Assembly (NCBI RefSeq): GCF_900113865.1
Contig: NZ_FOQY01000016.1
Location: forward strand, 62,001 to 126,000
Reading direction: 5' to 3'
DNA: 64,000 bases
Source: Streptosporangium canum
GTDB lineage: Bacteria > Actinomycetota > Actinomycetes > Streptosporangiales > Streptosporangiaceae
Both the position numbers and the translations under genes were made by a program. Within the stretch, counting starts at the first letter, position 1. Each line of letters opens with the position of its first letter. The notes beneath the pieces were generated by a model. It did not search any database and was not told the origin of the DNA. It was given only the letters and a program-made list of their open reading frames with translations. Below are positions 17,837-26,350 of this stretch, one piece after another.

Positions 17837-19906
17837 ATGAGTTCCCCCATGAGTGAGCAGACCCCCGAAGAGCCGAAGTACCAGCGTCTCGGGCCGATCA
17901 ACTGGCTGCCCGAGGAGCGCAAGGTCGTCGAGCGCTTCGAGGAGCGCGTCCGGGACCTGGAGCGGCGGCTGGCCATCGCCGAGGCCCGCGCGGACTACGC
18001 GCAGTGGAAGCTGGAGTCCACCAAGGTCCAGCGGCCCTACCGGGTGGCGGAGGCCATCACGGGCGCCAAGGGGTCGGGGGTCGTGCGGCTGCCGGGCAAG
18101 CTGCGCATGGCACTGCGGCCCCGCAAGGGGCCCGAGGCGCCCCGGCCGGTGGCCGAGGTGATCGAGGAGCTGGACCACCAGGGGCCCGTCGTGGACGTGC
18201 CGCAGGTCAAGTGGCCGGCCGGGCCGATCAACCGGCCGGACATGAAGGTCGCGGTCATCCTGGACGACTTCTCCCGGATGGCGTTCAAGTACGAGTGGGA
18301 CCAGATCGAGTTCGGGCTCCGCGACTGGCCGGAGATCTTCGCCGAGCGGCGGCCCGAGCTGCTGTTCGTGGAGTCGGCCTGGCACGGCAACCAGGGCCGC
18401 TGGCGCTACCAGATGACCGGCTCCAACGCCCCCAAGCCGGAGCTGCGCGCCCTGATCGACTGGTGCCGCGAAGAGGGGATCCCGACGGTCTTCTGGAACA
18501 AGGAGGACCCGCCGAACTTCGACTTCTTCATCGACACGGCCAAGCTGTTCGACTACGTCTTCACCTGCGACGGCGACATGGTGCCCCGCTACCGGGAGGT
18601 GCTGGGCCACGACCGGGTCGACGTCCTGCAGTTCGCCGCCCAGCCACGGGTGCACAACCCGATCCAGGAGCGGCGCGGCCGGCTGCACGACGTGGTCTTC
18701 GCGGGCATGTACTTCCGGGACAAGCACCCCGAGCGCCGCGAGCAGATGGAGACCGTCCTCGCCCCGATCCGCGAGCTCGGCCTGCACATCTTCGCCCGCA
18801 ACGGCACAGTCGACGAGAAGTACGCCTGGCCCGAGGAGTACGTCCCGCACATCGTGGGCGAGCTCCCCTACGACCGGATGCTGGCCGCGTACAAGATGTA
18901 CAAGGTCTTCCTCAACGTGAACTCGGTGCTCGACTCGCCGACCATGTGCGCCCGCCGGGTCTTCGAGCTGTCGGCCTGCTCGACCACGGTCGTCTCCGGC
19001 TGGTCCCGGGCCGTCCAGGAGACCTTCGGCCCGCTGATCCCGATCGCCCACGACGAGCTGGAGTCCTACAACCAGGTCCTGCACCTGATCAACAGCCCCG
19101 AGCTCCGCGCCCGCCAGGGCCACCTGGCCATGCGCGAGGTCTTCGACAAGCATCTGTTCACGCACCGCGTCGACCAGATCCTCGGGTTCCTCGGCAGGCC
19201 GGTCGAGCAGCGGTCGAGGTCCGTCTCGGTGGTGCTTCCCACCAACCGCGCCTCGCAGATCGAGCACGCCATCTCCTCGGTGGCCAAGCAGATCCACCGG
19301 CCGCTCCAGCTCGTGATGGTCCTGCACGGCCTGGACATCGACCCGGTCGTGGTCGCCGACAAGGCCCGGATGGCCGGGATCTCCGACGTCGTGGTGCTGC
19401 CCGCCGACCCGTCGCTGTCCCTGGGCGCCTGCATGAACCTGGGCATCGCCGCCGCCGAGGGCGACCTGATCGCCAAGATGGACGACGACAACCTCTACGG
19501 CGAGCACTACCTGTCCGACCTGGTCCGCGCCTTCGACTACTCCGACGCCGAACTCGTCGGCAAGGGCGCCCACTACGCCTACTTCGAGGGCCGCAACACC
19601 ACGATGCTCCGCATGCCCGGCCTGGAGCACCGCTACAGCTGGCTGGTCCAGGGCGGCACCTTCCTCGGCAAGGCCGACATGTTCCGTCACTACGGCTTCG
19701 AGGACGTCACCCGCGGCGAGGACACCCGCCTGGTCCGGAGGCTGAAGGAGGACCGCGTCAAGATCTACTCCGCCGACCGGTTCAACTTCGTCTACTGGCG
19801 CAGCGGCGACCCCTCGATGCACACCTGGCAGCCCGACGACCACAAGCTCACCCGGGGCGCCCAGTTCTCCTTCGTCGGTCATCCCGACGCCCACGTGATG
19901 ATCTGA
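17837..19906 (+). CDS. Two-domain glycosyltransferase (CgeB/GT-B plus GT2)
   Basis: 689 residues. A short coiled-coil-like start (about 25-60, ERKVVERFEERVRDLERRLAIAEAR) is followed by a DUF3880/CgeB-type GT-B half (about 130-450). That half has PTVFWNKEDPPNFD, VFAGMYFRDKHPERREQM, LNVNSVLDSPTMCARRVFELSACS. A GT2 half (about 460-600) has SVVLPTNRASQIEHAISSV, the metal-binding AKMDDDNLYG and a TRGEDTRLVRRL end. Fused polymerase-like or bifunctional transferases of this kind build actinobacterial wall glycopolymers. With wecB and wecC in the same locus, a ManNAcA-containing polymer is a reasonable inference, but the product is not known. Confidence 0.8.
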   Translation: MSSPMSEQTPEEPKYQRLGPINWLPEERKVVERFEERVRDLERRLAIAEARADYAQWKLESTKVQRPYRVAEAITGAKGSGVVRLPGKLRMALRPRKGPEAPRPVAEVIEELDHQGPVVDVPQVKWPAGPINRPDMKVAVILDDFSRMAFKYEWDQIEFGLRDWPEIFAERRPELLFVESAWHGNQGRWRYQMTGSNAPKPELRALIDWCREEGIPTVFWNKEDPPNFDFFIDTAKLFDYVFTCDGDMVPRYREVLGHDRVDVLQFAAQPRVHNPIQERRGRLHDVVFAGMYFRDKHPERREQMETVLAPIRELGLHIFARNGTVDEKYAWPEEYVPHIVGELPYDRMLAAYKMYKVFLNVNSVLDSPTMCARRVFELSACSTTVVSGWSRAVQETFGPLIPIAHDELESYNQVLHLINSPELRARQGHLAMREVFDKHLFTHRVDQILGFLGRPVEQRSRSVSVVLPTNRASQIEHAISSVAKQIHRPLQLVMVLHGLDIDPVVVADKARMAGISDVVVLPADPSLSLGACMNLGIAAAEGDLIAKMDDDNLYGEHYLSDLVRAFDYSDAELVGKGAHYAYFEGRNTTMLRMPGLEHRYSWLVQGGTFLGKADMFRHYGFEDVTRGEDTRLVRRLKEDRVKIYSADRFNFVYWRSGDPSMHTWQPDDHKLTRGAQFSFVGHPDAHVMI

Positions 19907-20342
19907 GCCGGGCGCCTCGCCTTCCCCGGGGGGGGCTGCCCGCGGCCGGTGTGACCACGACCGATCCGTCCGAATATGATCATTGCTGTCGTGTCGTCGC
20001 CGGTCGCGCGGCCGGCAGGCGTCGGTGTTCTCAGGCGGCCCGCCGGCGGGGGACTGTTCGTTTACCCCTTAGCGGGGCATGTCATGGAATAAGCACCTTG
20101 GCCTGCCCCGTCGCCGCCCGGTCGACGTCGCCCGGCTCCCCGCCGGTAGGGTCGGTCGGTCACCCCATCCGCACCCGTGCGGGAGGCCGTTCGCCATGGC
20201 CGCCGCGCTGAAGAGGTGCACCATACTGGGCCGGCGGAGCCGGCGGCCCGGGTCCGCCGCACGGATGGGACACGCGGCAGGGACGGAACGTGTGGTCAGC
20301 GTGAGTCCCGTACACGTCCGTCCCGGAACGAGGAGCCCGACC
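19907..20342. promoter_or_regulatory. Long 5' region of the DEAD-box helicase gene
   Basis: 436 bases without a recognisable gene. A GC-rich stretch after 19910 may terminate the glycosyltransferase transcript. A small CCCC-ttagc-GGGG hairpin lies at 20065-20077. The remaining distance to the helicase start at 20343 would allow a long leader, as is common for cold-inducible deaD genes; this is inference only. ORFs here lack homology or codon bias. Confidence 0.35.
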
Positions 20343-22028
20343 ATGACGCTGAACACGACCGACGACACGAGCAGCTTCGCCGACCTGACGCTGCGGCCCG
20401 AGCTCCTGCACGCGCTCTCCGGTCTCGGCTACGAGGAGCCCACGCCGATCCAGCGCGAGGCGATCCCCCCTCTGCTCGAAGGGCGCGACCTCCTCGGACA
20501 GGCCGCGACGGGGACGGGCAAGACGGCCGCGTTCGCGCTGCCGGTGCTCCAGCGGATGACCAAGGACAGCGGGGGCGGGGAGCCGATGGCACTCGTGCTC
20601 GTGCCCACGCGCGAGCTGGCCGTCCAGGTCTCGGAGGCGTTTCACCGCTACGGCCGCGAGCTGGGCGCGCGCGTCCTGCCGATCTACGGCGGGCAGCCGA
20701 TCGGCCGGCAGTTGCGGGCGCTGCAGCAGGGCGTCGACATCGTGGTCGCGACGCCCGGTCGCGCGCTCGACCACATCGGCCGCGGGACGCTCCGTCTGGA
20801 CGACCTCGAAATGGTCGTCCTGGACGAGGCGGACGAGATGCTCGACATGGGATTCGCCGAGGACATCGAGGCGATCCTGCAGGAGACCCCCGACAACCGC
20901 CAGACGGTGCTCTTCTCCGCGACGATGCCGCCGCGCATCAACGGGATAGCCCGCCGCCACCTGAACGACCCGGTCCGGATCGAGATGGGCCGCGAGACGA
21001 CGGCCCCGGGCGAGGCCCCGCTGGTACGGCAGACCGCGTACGTCGTCCCGCGGGCGCACAAGCCCGCGGCGCTCGGGCGGGTGCTGGACGTGGAGGCCCC
21101 CGCCGCCGCGATCGTCTTCTGCCGCACGCGCGACGAGGTCGACCAGCTCACCGAGACCCTGAACGGACGCGGTTACCGCGCCGAGGCGCTGCACGGCGGC
21201 ATGGGCCAGGAGCAGCGCGACCGCGTGATGGGACGGCTGCGCAACGGGACGGCGGATCTGCTCGTCGCGACCGACGTGGCCGCGCGGGGGCTCGACATCG
21301 AACAGCTCACCCACGTGGTCAACTACGACGTCCCCTCCGCGCCGGAGTCCTACGTGCACCGGATCGGCCGGGTCGGCCGGGCGGGCCGCGAGGGCGTGGC
21401 CATCACCCTGGCGGAGCCGCGGGAGCACCGGCTGCTCAAGGCCATCGAGCGGGTGACCAAACACCGGATCCCGGTCGAGAAGGTGCCGACAATCGCCGAC
21501 CTGCGCGCCCGGCGGCTGGAGCTGACACGCGCCGCGCTCCACGAAAGCCTCCTGGAGGACGACCTGGAGCGCTTCCGCGTCGTGGTCGAGACGCTCACCG
21601 ACGAGTTCGACATCATGGAGGTGGCGCTCGCCGCGGTGAAGCTGGCGCACGAGGCCAGCGGGGCGGCGGACGACGAGCACGAGATCCCCGAGGTCGCGCT
21701 GCGGACCGAGCGGGAGGACCGCGGCCGCCGCGAGCCCGCCGGCCGCCAGGAGCGGCGTGGACGCCCGGCGGCGGGCGGGAGCGGGATGACGCGCCTGTTC
21801 GTCGGCGCCGGCCGCAGCTCCGGGATCCGGCCGCAGGACCTGGTCGGCGCGATAGCCGGCGAGTCGCGCCTCACCGGGCGCGACATCGGGGCGATCGAGA
21901 TCGCCGACCGCTTCTCGCTCGTGGAGGTCCCGGACGCCGCGGCCGACGAGGTGATCGCGGTCCTGCGGGGGAGCACCATCAAGGGCAAGAAGGCCACGGT
22001 CCGCCGGGAACGCTACAACGCGCGGTAG
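20343..22028 (+). CDS. deaD: DEAD-box RNA helicase with DbpA-type RNA-binding domain
   Basis: 561 residues. ATP-dependent RNA unwinding, typically in ribosome assembly, mRNA turnover and cold adaptation. All helicase motifs are visible: Q-motif PTPIQREAIPPLL, Walker A ATGTGKT (about 55), PTRELAVQV, TPGR, DEAD in VVLDEADEMLDMGF (about 160), FSATMPP, VFCRTRDEVDQL, ATDVAARGLDI and HRIGRVGRAGR. The last 80 residues (TRLFVGAGRSSGIRPQDLVGAI ... GSTIKGKKATVRRERY) form a DbpA/CsdA RNA-binding domain. ATG 20343 is preceded by GAGGAGCCC. It is a single gene. Confidence 0.93.
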   Translation: MTLNTTDDTSSFADLTLRPELLHALSGLGYEEPTPIQREAIPPLLEGRDLLGQAATGTGKTAAFALPVLQRMTKDSGGGEPMALVLVPTRELAVQVSEAFHRYGRELGARVLPIYGGQPIGRQLRALQQGVDIVVATPGRALDHIGRGTLRLDDLEMVVLDEADEMLDMGFAEDIEAILQETPDNRQTVLFSATMPPRINGIARRHLNDPVRIEMGRETTAPGEAPLVRQTAYVVPRAHKPAALGRVLDVEAPAAAIVFCRTRDEVDQLTETLNGRGYRAEALHGGMGQEQRDRVMGRLRNGTADLLVATDVAARGLDIEQLTHVVNYDVPSAPESYVHRIGRVGRAGREGVAITLAEPREHRLLKAIERVTKHRIPVEKVPTIADLRARRLELTRAALHESLLEDDLERFRVVVETLTDEFDIMEVALAAVKLAHEASGAADDEHEIPEVALRTEREDRGRREPAGRQERRGRPAAGGSGMTRLFVGAGRSSGIRPQDLVGAIAGESRLTGRDIGAIEIADRFSLVEVPDAAADEVIAVLRGSTIKGKKATVRRERYNAR

Positions 22029-22064
22029 CCGCGCCGCACCGCCCCGGCAGCCCGTGCTCCGGGC

Positions 22065-23564
22065 TCAGGGCGCCGGGTCGACGGCCTTGCCGTTGGTCTC
22101 GGGGCCGGTGCCGTTGGAGGTGACGCCGTTGGGGGTGGCGCCGTTCAGGAGGGAGCGGGCGAGGCCGAGGCCGGTGCCGCCGAGGGTGAGCGCCTTGGCG
22201 AGCATCTCCTCGATGCCCTGGGCGCCGTTGAGGACGACCATGTGGTCGACGTTGCCGAAGGCCTTCGCCCCGGATTCGACGATCTGGGGCCAGTTCTCGG
22301 CGAGTTGCTGGGCGATGACCGCCTCCTGGTTCTCGGCCAGGGCCTGCGCGCGGGCCCGGATCGCCTCCGCCTCCGCCAGGCCCTTCGCCCTGGCGGCCTC
22401 CGCCTCGGCCAGGCCCTGGGCCTGCGCGGCCTCGGCGGCGGCCAGACCGCGCGCCTTGGCCGCCTCCGCCTCGCCGAGACCGGTGGCCTTGGTGGCCTCC
22501 GCCGCGGCGAGACCGCGCAGCCGTACGGACTCCGCCTCGGCCGCGGCGGCCTGCTTGACCTGGGAGGCCTGAGCGGCGGCGCGGAGCTCGGTCTCGCGGG
22601 CCTCGGCCTCGGCCTGGGCGATGCGGGCGTCGCGCTCGGCCTGGGAGAGCGTCACGGTCTCGTACGCCCTCGCGTCGGCGGGCTTGCGGACCTGGGCCTG
22701 GAGCCGCTGCTCGGCCAGTGCCGCCTCCAGCTCGGCGGCTCGGGTCTCCTGGACCACGACCTCCTGGCGTGCCGAGGCCTCCGACAGCGGACCGGCCTGG
22801 CGGGACCGGGCCTGCGCCTCGTCGATCTCGGCCTGGTAGGCGGCCTGCTTGATCTGGGCGTCGCGCCAGGCGGAGGCCTTGTTGGCCGCGGCGATCTGCT
22901 CGGCCTCGGTGGCCTCCTGGTCGCGCTGCGCCTCGGCGATGCGGGCCGAGGCGGCGATCCTGGCGGCGTGCGGCTTGCCGAGGTTGGTGATGTAGCCGGT
23001 CTCGTCCTCGATCTCCTGGATCTGCAGGGAGTCGACGATCAGGCCGAGCTTGATCATCTCATCGGCGGCCGAGGCGCGGGTCTCACCGGTCAGCCGTTCG
23101 CGGTTGAGGATGAGGTCCTCGACGGTCAGGTTGCCGATGATCGAGCGCAGGTGACCGGTGAACAGCTCGTGGATGGCGCCGTTCATCGAGTCCTGCTGGT
23201 CGAGGAAGCGGCGGGCGGCGTTGGCGATGGAGTGCAGGTCGTCGCCGACCTTGTAGATGACCACGCCCTTCACGACCACCGGGATGCCCTGCTGGGTGAC
23301 GCAGGAGACCTGGAGGTTGGCCGCGCGGCTGTCCAGGCGCAGGCGGCGGGCGGTCTGGAAGCCGGGGAGCACGGAGGTGCCCTTACCTGTGATGATCTTG
23401 AATCCGAGACTGTCGGCGAGCTCGCTCTTACCCCGGGCGCCGAGTCCGGAGATGATCAGCGCCTCGTTGGGTTCGGCGACCCGCCAGACGGCCTTGAACA
23501 GCATGATGAGGACGAGAAGGGCGACAAGGACGGCGCCCCCGATGAGGAAGTACTCCGTAGGCAT
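22065..23564 (-). CDS. Flotillin-like SPFH/band 7 scaffold protein
   Basis: 499 residues. One N-terminal membrane segment (about 6-27, FLIGGAVLVALLVLIMLFKAV) is followed by an SPFH domain (about 35-190, VVVKGVVIYKVGDD, RSIIGNLTVEDLILNRERL, LGLIVDSLQIQEIEDE). A long Ala/Glu-rich coiled coil (about 200-420) comes next. Within it is a run of near-identical ten-residue units of the GLAEAEAAKA type. It ends with a flotillin C-terminus. Such proteins form membrane microdomain scaffolds. It follows the small NfeD-like gene by 48 bases, the classical nfeD-flotillin pairing. Confidence 0.9.
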   Translation of the reverse strand: MPTEYFLIGGAVLVALLVLIMLFKAVWRVAEPNEALIISGLGARGKSELADSLGFKIITGKGTSVLPGFQTARRLRLDSRAANLQVSCVTQQGIPVVVKGVVIYKVGDDLHSIANAARRFLDQQDSMNGAIHELFTGHLRSIIGNLTVEDLILNRERLTGETRASAADEMIKLGLIVDSLQIQEIEDETGYITNLGKPHAARIAASARIAEAQRDQEATEAEQIAAANKASAWRDAQIKQAAYQAEIDEAQARSRQAGPLSEASARQEVVVQETRAAELEAALAEQRLQAQVRKPADARAYETVTLSQAERDARIAQAEAEARETELRAAAQASQVKQAAAAEAESVRLRGLAAAEATKATGLGEAEAAKARGLAAAEAAQAQGLAEAEAARAKGLAEAEAIRARAQALAENQEAVIAQQLAENWPQIVESGAKAFGNVDHMVVLNGAQGIEEMLAKALTLGGTGLGLARSLLNGATPNGVTSNGTGPETNGKAVDPAP

Positions 23565-23612
23565 CGCAGTCTCCGCGGTGGAGGGAGAGAAAAAGGGAGG
23601 GAGAGGGAGGGG

Positions 23613-23813
23613 TCAGACGAGCGCGCGGGCGACGTAGACCGTGCGCGGCGGGAAGTAGTCGACCACGACGACGATCGAGCCGGCGGGGATCTCCTCGTCG
23701 GGGAGCGTGGCGTGCGCGTAGAACGCCTCGACACCCCCTCGGACCTCCACCATCACCTCCCCGACCAGGCCGGGGCCGATCTTGCCGGTCACCCTGCCCT
23801 GTTTACCGACCAC
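23613..23813 (-). CDS. Short NfeD-like OB-fold protein
   Basis: 66 residues from ATG 23813: a beta-rich sequence, GKQGRVTGKIGPGLVGEVMVEVRGG ending IPAGSIVVVVDYFPPRTVYVARAL. It matches the soluble OB-fold C-terminal domain of NfeD proteins, here without the serine protease or membrane domains. NfeD-type proteins partner with SPFH/flotillin scaffolds, and the flotillin gene lies immediately downstream in the same operon. The family is inferred from the sequence pattern and neighbour. Confidence 0.7.
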   Translation of the reverse strand: MVGKQGRVTGKIGPGLVGEVMVEVRGGVEAFYAHATLPDEEIPAGSIVVVVDYFPPRTVYVARALV

Positions 23814-24289
23814 GCGAGGCTCCTCGTCACGTCATTAACCAAAACCCCAAATACGGACGCTACCGCGACATGTCCCGCTTCACCACCCGCTATGGCGCTG
23901 GATAGGCGTTACCGGATCGTCAGTGCAAATCCATATGCTTCATCTTCTTACCGACAACGAGCGCTATCGACATAACGTTCCTGTGCCGGACGGCAATCCA
24001 TCCGGCCCTCCGCCCCGCCCCCCGGTACCGTGTCCGTGCGGACGGGCGGGCGCGTCGGGACGGATGTGGGCGCGTTCCGGAGCGACGAGGACCGGCATTC
24101 TCCGCCAAGCCATTAATATGATTACGAACGCCACCTGTTCTCCCCTCCCGTACGGCGCGTTCCCGGCTCGCGCACCATGACGCCCATTCGGTGAATATCG
24201 TGAATGGCGTTCCAATACGGCGGGCAAAAAGTTGCCGGAAACCGCGCGTGACGACCACCGCCTTTCCTCCTGATCGTGATGATCGCCCC
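23814..24289. promoter_or_regulatory. Divergent intergenic region nfeD-like/oxidoreductase
   Basis: 476 bases between divergent genes. The stretches 23825-23990 and 24105-24240 are relatively AT-rich and should hold the two promoters. No RNA gene, repeat array or recognisable operator was found, and the short ORFs here have no family resemblance. Confidence 0.35.
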
Positions 24290-26272
24290 ATGACCGATCC
24301 CCAGGAGATCACTCCACGCAAGGCCCGCGAACTGGGCATGGACCGGCCCATCTCCCGCCGTGACTTCTTCGACGGCGTGGCCACGGTGGCGGGGGTCGCG
24401 GCGCTGGGCTCGCTGACGGGGTGCGCCGGCCCCGGCGCGGGCCGGCCGAACACCATCGGCACGAAGCGCCTGAAGGTCCCCTCTGAGATCGACTACCCGC
24501 CGGTCCTCACCGGGATGCAGGGCAACACCTCCCACGCGCTGAGCGTGCCCCACGCCCTCCGCGACAACCGGTTCTGGGACCAGGCGGGCGCGCCCGAACC
24601 CACCGGCGAGCGCTACGACCTGGTCGTGGTCGGCGCGGGGATCAGCGGCGTCACCGCGGCCCACCGCTGGCTGGAGCGCGCCCCGGACGCGCGGATCCTG
24701 ATCCTGGACAACCACGACGAGGTCGGCGGGCATGCCCGGCGCAACGAGTTCCACCCGGCCGGCCGCAAGGGGCCGCTGATCGGGTACGGCGGATCGCAGT
24801 CCATTGAGGCGCCCTCGGTGTGGACTCCCGAGGGAAAGGACCTGCTCGACAAGATCGGGGTGCGGGTCCGCAGGTTCGAGGAGTACTTCGACCAGGCGCT
24901 CTACACCGGCCTGAAGATGTACGACAGCGTCTTCTGCGACCGGGAGACCTTCCCTCAGGAGAAGCTCGTCGTCTTCACCCCGGGCAGGAAGGCCCCGCAG
25001 TGGATCGCCGAACTGCCCGTCGCCGAGCAGGCCAGGAAGGACCTGCTCATGCTCTACGGGCATCCGCCGGACTGGTTCCCCGGCCTGTCGGACGACCGGA
25101 AGAAGGAACGCCTGGCCGGGCTGACCTACGCGGAGTTCCTCAGGGACGTCTGCAAGGTCCATCCCGACGTGCTGCGATACGTCCAGACCATGCCGAACGA
25201 CGAGTGGGGCTACGGCTCCGACGCCTTCGGCGCGATCGACGCCTGGGGCAGCGCCGGCGAGTACGACTACCCCGGATTCCAGGGGCTGGGGCTCGACCGC
25301 TCCAAGCCGTCCAAGTACAACTCGCCGAGCATGATCAAGGGGTGGGGCGCGGACGACCCCTACGTCTACCACTTCCCCGAGGGCAACCAGGCGATCGTCC
25401 GGATGATGATCGGCCGGATGATCCCGGGCTTCGCCACGGCCACCGAGATGGAGGAGATCAGCACCGCGACGTTCGACTACGGCAGGCTCGACCTGCCGCG
25501 CAACCAGATCCGGGTCCGCCTGTCCTGCCCGGTGGTCTCGGCCGCCAACGACGGCGACCCCGCCACGGCCACCACCGCCACGGTGGGCTACTTCGACGGG
25601 GAGAGGGTCAGGACCGTCCGGGCGGCCAACGTGATCATGGCCTGCTGGAACATGGTGATCCCCTACCTGGTCGACGAGCTCCCGGCCGACCAGAAGGACG
25701 CGCTGAGCAAGGCGGTCAAGGTGCCCCTGCTGTACTCGATGGTCCAGCTCCGCGGCTGGGAGGCCTGGAGGCGGGCGGGCATCAGCCGTACCCGCTTCAC
25801 CGGCGCCTACTGGTGCGTGGCCGAGCTCGACCACCCGGTGAGCATCGGGGAGTACGTGCGCCCGAGGACCCCGGACCAGCCGATCAACGTGCACATGATC
25901 TCCACCCCCGCGGTGCCGGGCATGTCGCCCGCCAGCGGTTCGGTCGCCGGGCGGCACGAGCTGATCAAGACGCCCTACGACTACCTGGAGTACAGCATCC
26001 GCGACCAGCTCACCAGGCTGCTCGGCCCGAGCGGATTCGACCCGGCCCGCGACATCCAGGCGATCACGGTCAACCGGTGGGGTCACGGCTACGCGCCCGA
26101 GTACGCCACCCCGTGGAACCTCGACTTCTACCCCCAGGGGCCGTTCCCCGCGGCCGTGGCCCGCCGTCGGGCCGGCCGGATCGCGATCGCCAACTCCGAC
26201 TCGGTGCCGGCCGCCTACGCCGACGCGGCGATCACCGCCGCCTACCGCGCGGTCGGAGAGCTCCAGGTGTGA
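24290..26272 (+). CDS. Tat-exported FAD-dependent oxidoreductase, spermidine dehydrogenase-like, putative lipoprotein
   Basis: 660 residues. The N-terminus carries a Tat motif SRRDFFDG (Arg23-Arg24), a hydrophobic stretch and a lipobox L42-T-G-C45, so the mature protein should be a lipoprotein outside the membrane. The FAD-binding Rossmann motif YDLVVVGAGISGVTAAHRW is at about 107-125, followed by DNHDEVGGHARRNEF. The overall pattern, including the MDRPISRRDFF start, resembles bacterial spermidine dehydrogenases, which oxidise polyamines. The substrate remains inferred. ATG 24290 is chosen because the Tat signal starts close to it; GTG 24248 and an ATG at 24191 are also in frame. No redox partner gene is adjacent. 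Confidence 0.7.
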   Translation: MTDPQEITPRKARELGMDRPISRRDFFDGVATVAGVAALGSLTGCAGPGAGRPNTIGTKRLKVPSEIDYPPVLTGMQGNTSHALSVPHALRDNRFWDQAGAPEPTGERYDLVVVGAGISGVTAAHRWLERAPDARILILDNHDEVGGHARRNEFHPAGRKGPLIGYGGSQSIEAPSVWTPEGKDLLDKIGVRVRRFEEYFDQALYTGLKMYDSVFCDRETFPQEKLVVFTPGRKAPQWIAELPVAEQARKDLLMLYGHPPDWFPGLSDDRKKERLAGLTYAEFLRDVCKVHPDVLRYVQTMPNDEWGYGSDAFGAIDAWGSAGEYDYPGFQGLGLDRSKPSKYNSPSMIKGWGADDPYVYHFPEGNQAIVRMMIGRMIPGFATATEMEEISTATFDYGRLDLPRNQIRVRLSCPVVSAANDGDPATATTATVGYFDGERVRTVRAANVIMACWNMVIPYLVDELPADQKDALSKAVKVPLLYSMVQLRGWEAWRRAGISRTRFTGAYWCVAELDHPVSIGEYVRPRTPDQPINVHMISTPAVPGMSPASGSVAGRHELIKTPYDYLEYSIRDQLTRLLGPSGFDPARDIQAITVNRWGHGYAPEYATPWNLDFYPQGPFPAAVARRRAGRIAIANSDSVPAAYADAAITAAYRAVGELQV

Positions 26273-26338
26273 GCTCGGGTGGGGGAGCTCCAGGTGTGAG
26301 CTCGGGAAGGGGAACTCCCGGCGTGAGCGGGGAGCTGT
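26258..26338. repeat. 27-bp tandem repeat across the oxidoreductase stop codon
   Basis: Units at 26258-26284, 26285-26311 and a diverged third at 26312-26338, each containing gagctccaggtgtgagctcgg or a variant. The first unit includes the last codons and the TGA stop (26270-26272) of the flavin oxidoreductase. The downstream units are therefore copies of the gene's 3' end, with the period equal to nine codons. Confidence 0.75.
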
Positions 26339-26350
26339 GGGCGCGCCGGC

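Noticed and set aside
10407..20342. Secondary-metabolite cluster reading of the glycosyltransferase region
   Set aside because: No polyketide synthase, NRPS, precursor peptide or tailoring core enzyme is present; surface polysaccharide synthesis explains the content.
23920..24462. 180-codon ORF in the nfeD-like/oxidoreductase intergenic region
   Set aside because: It overlaps the oxidoreductase N-terminus on the opposite strand and shows no domain or coding bias.
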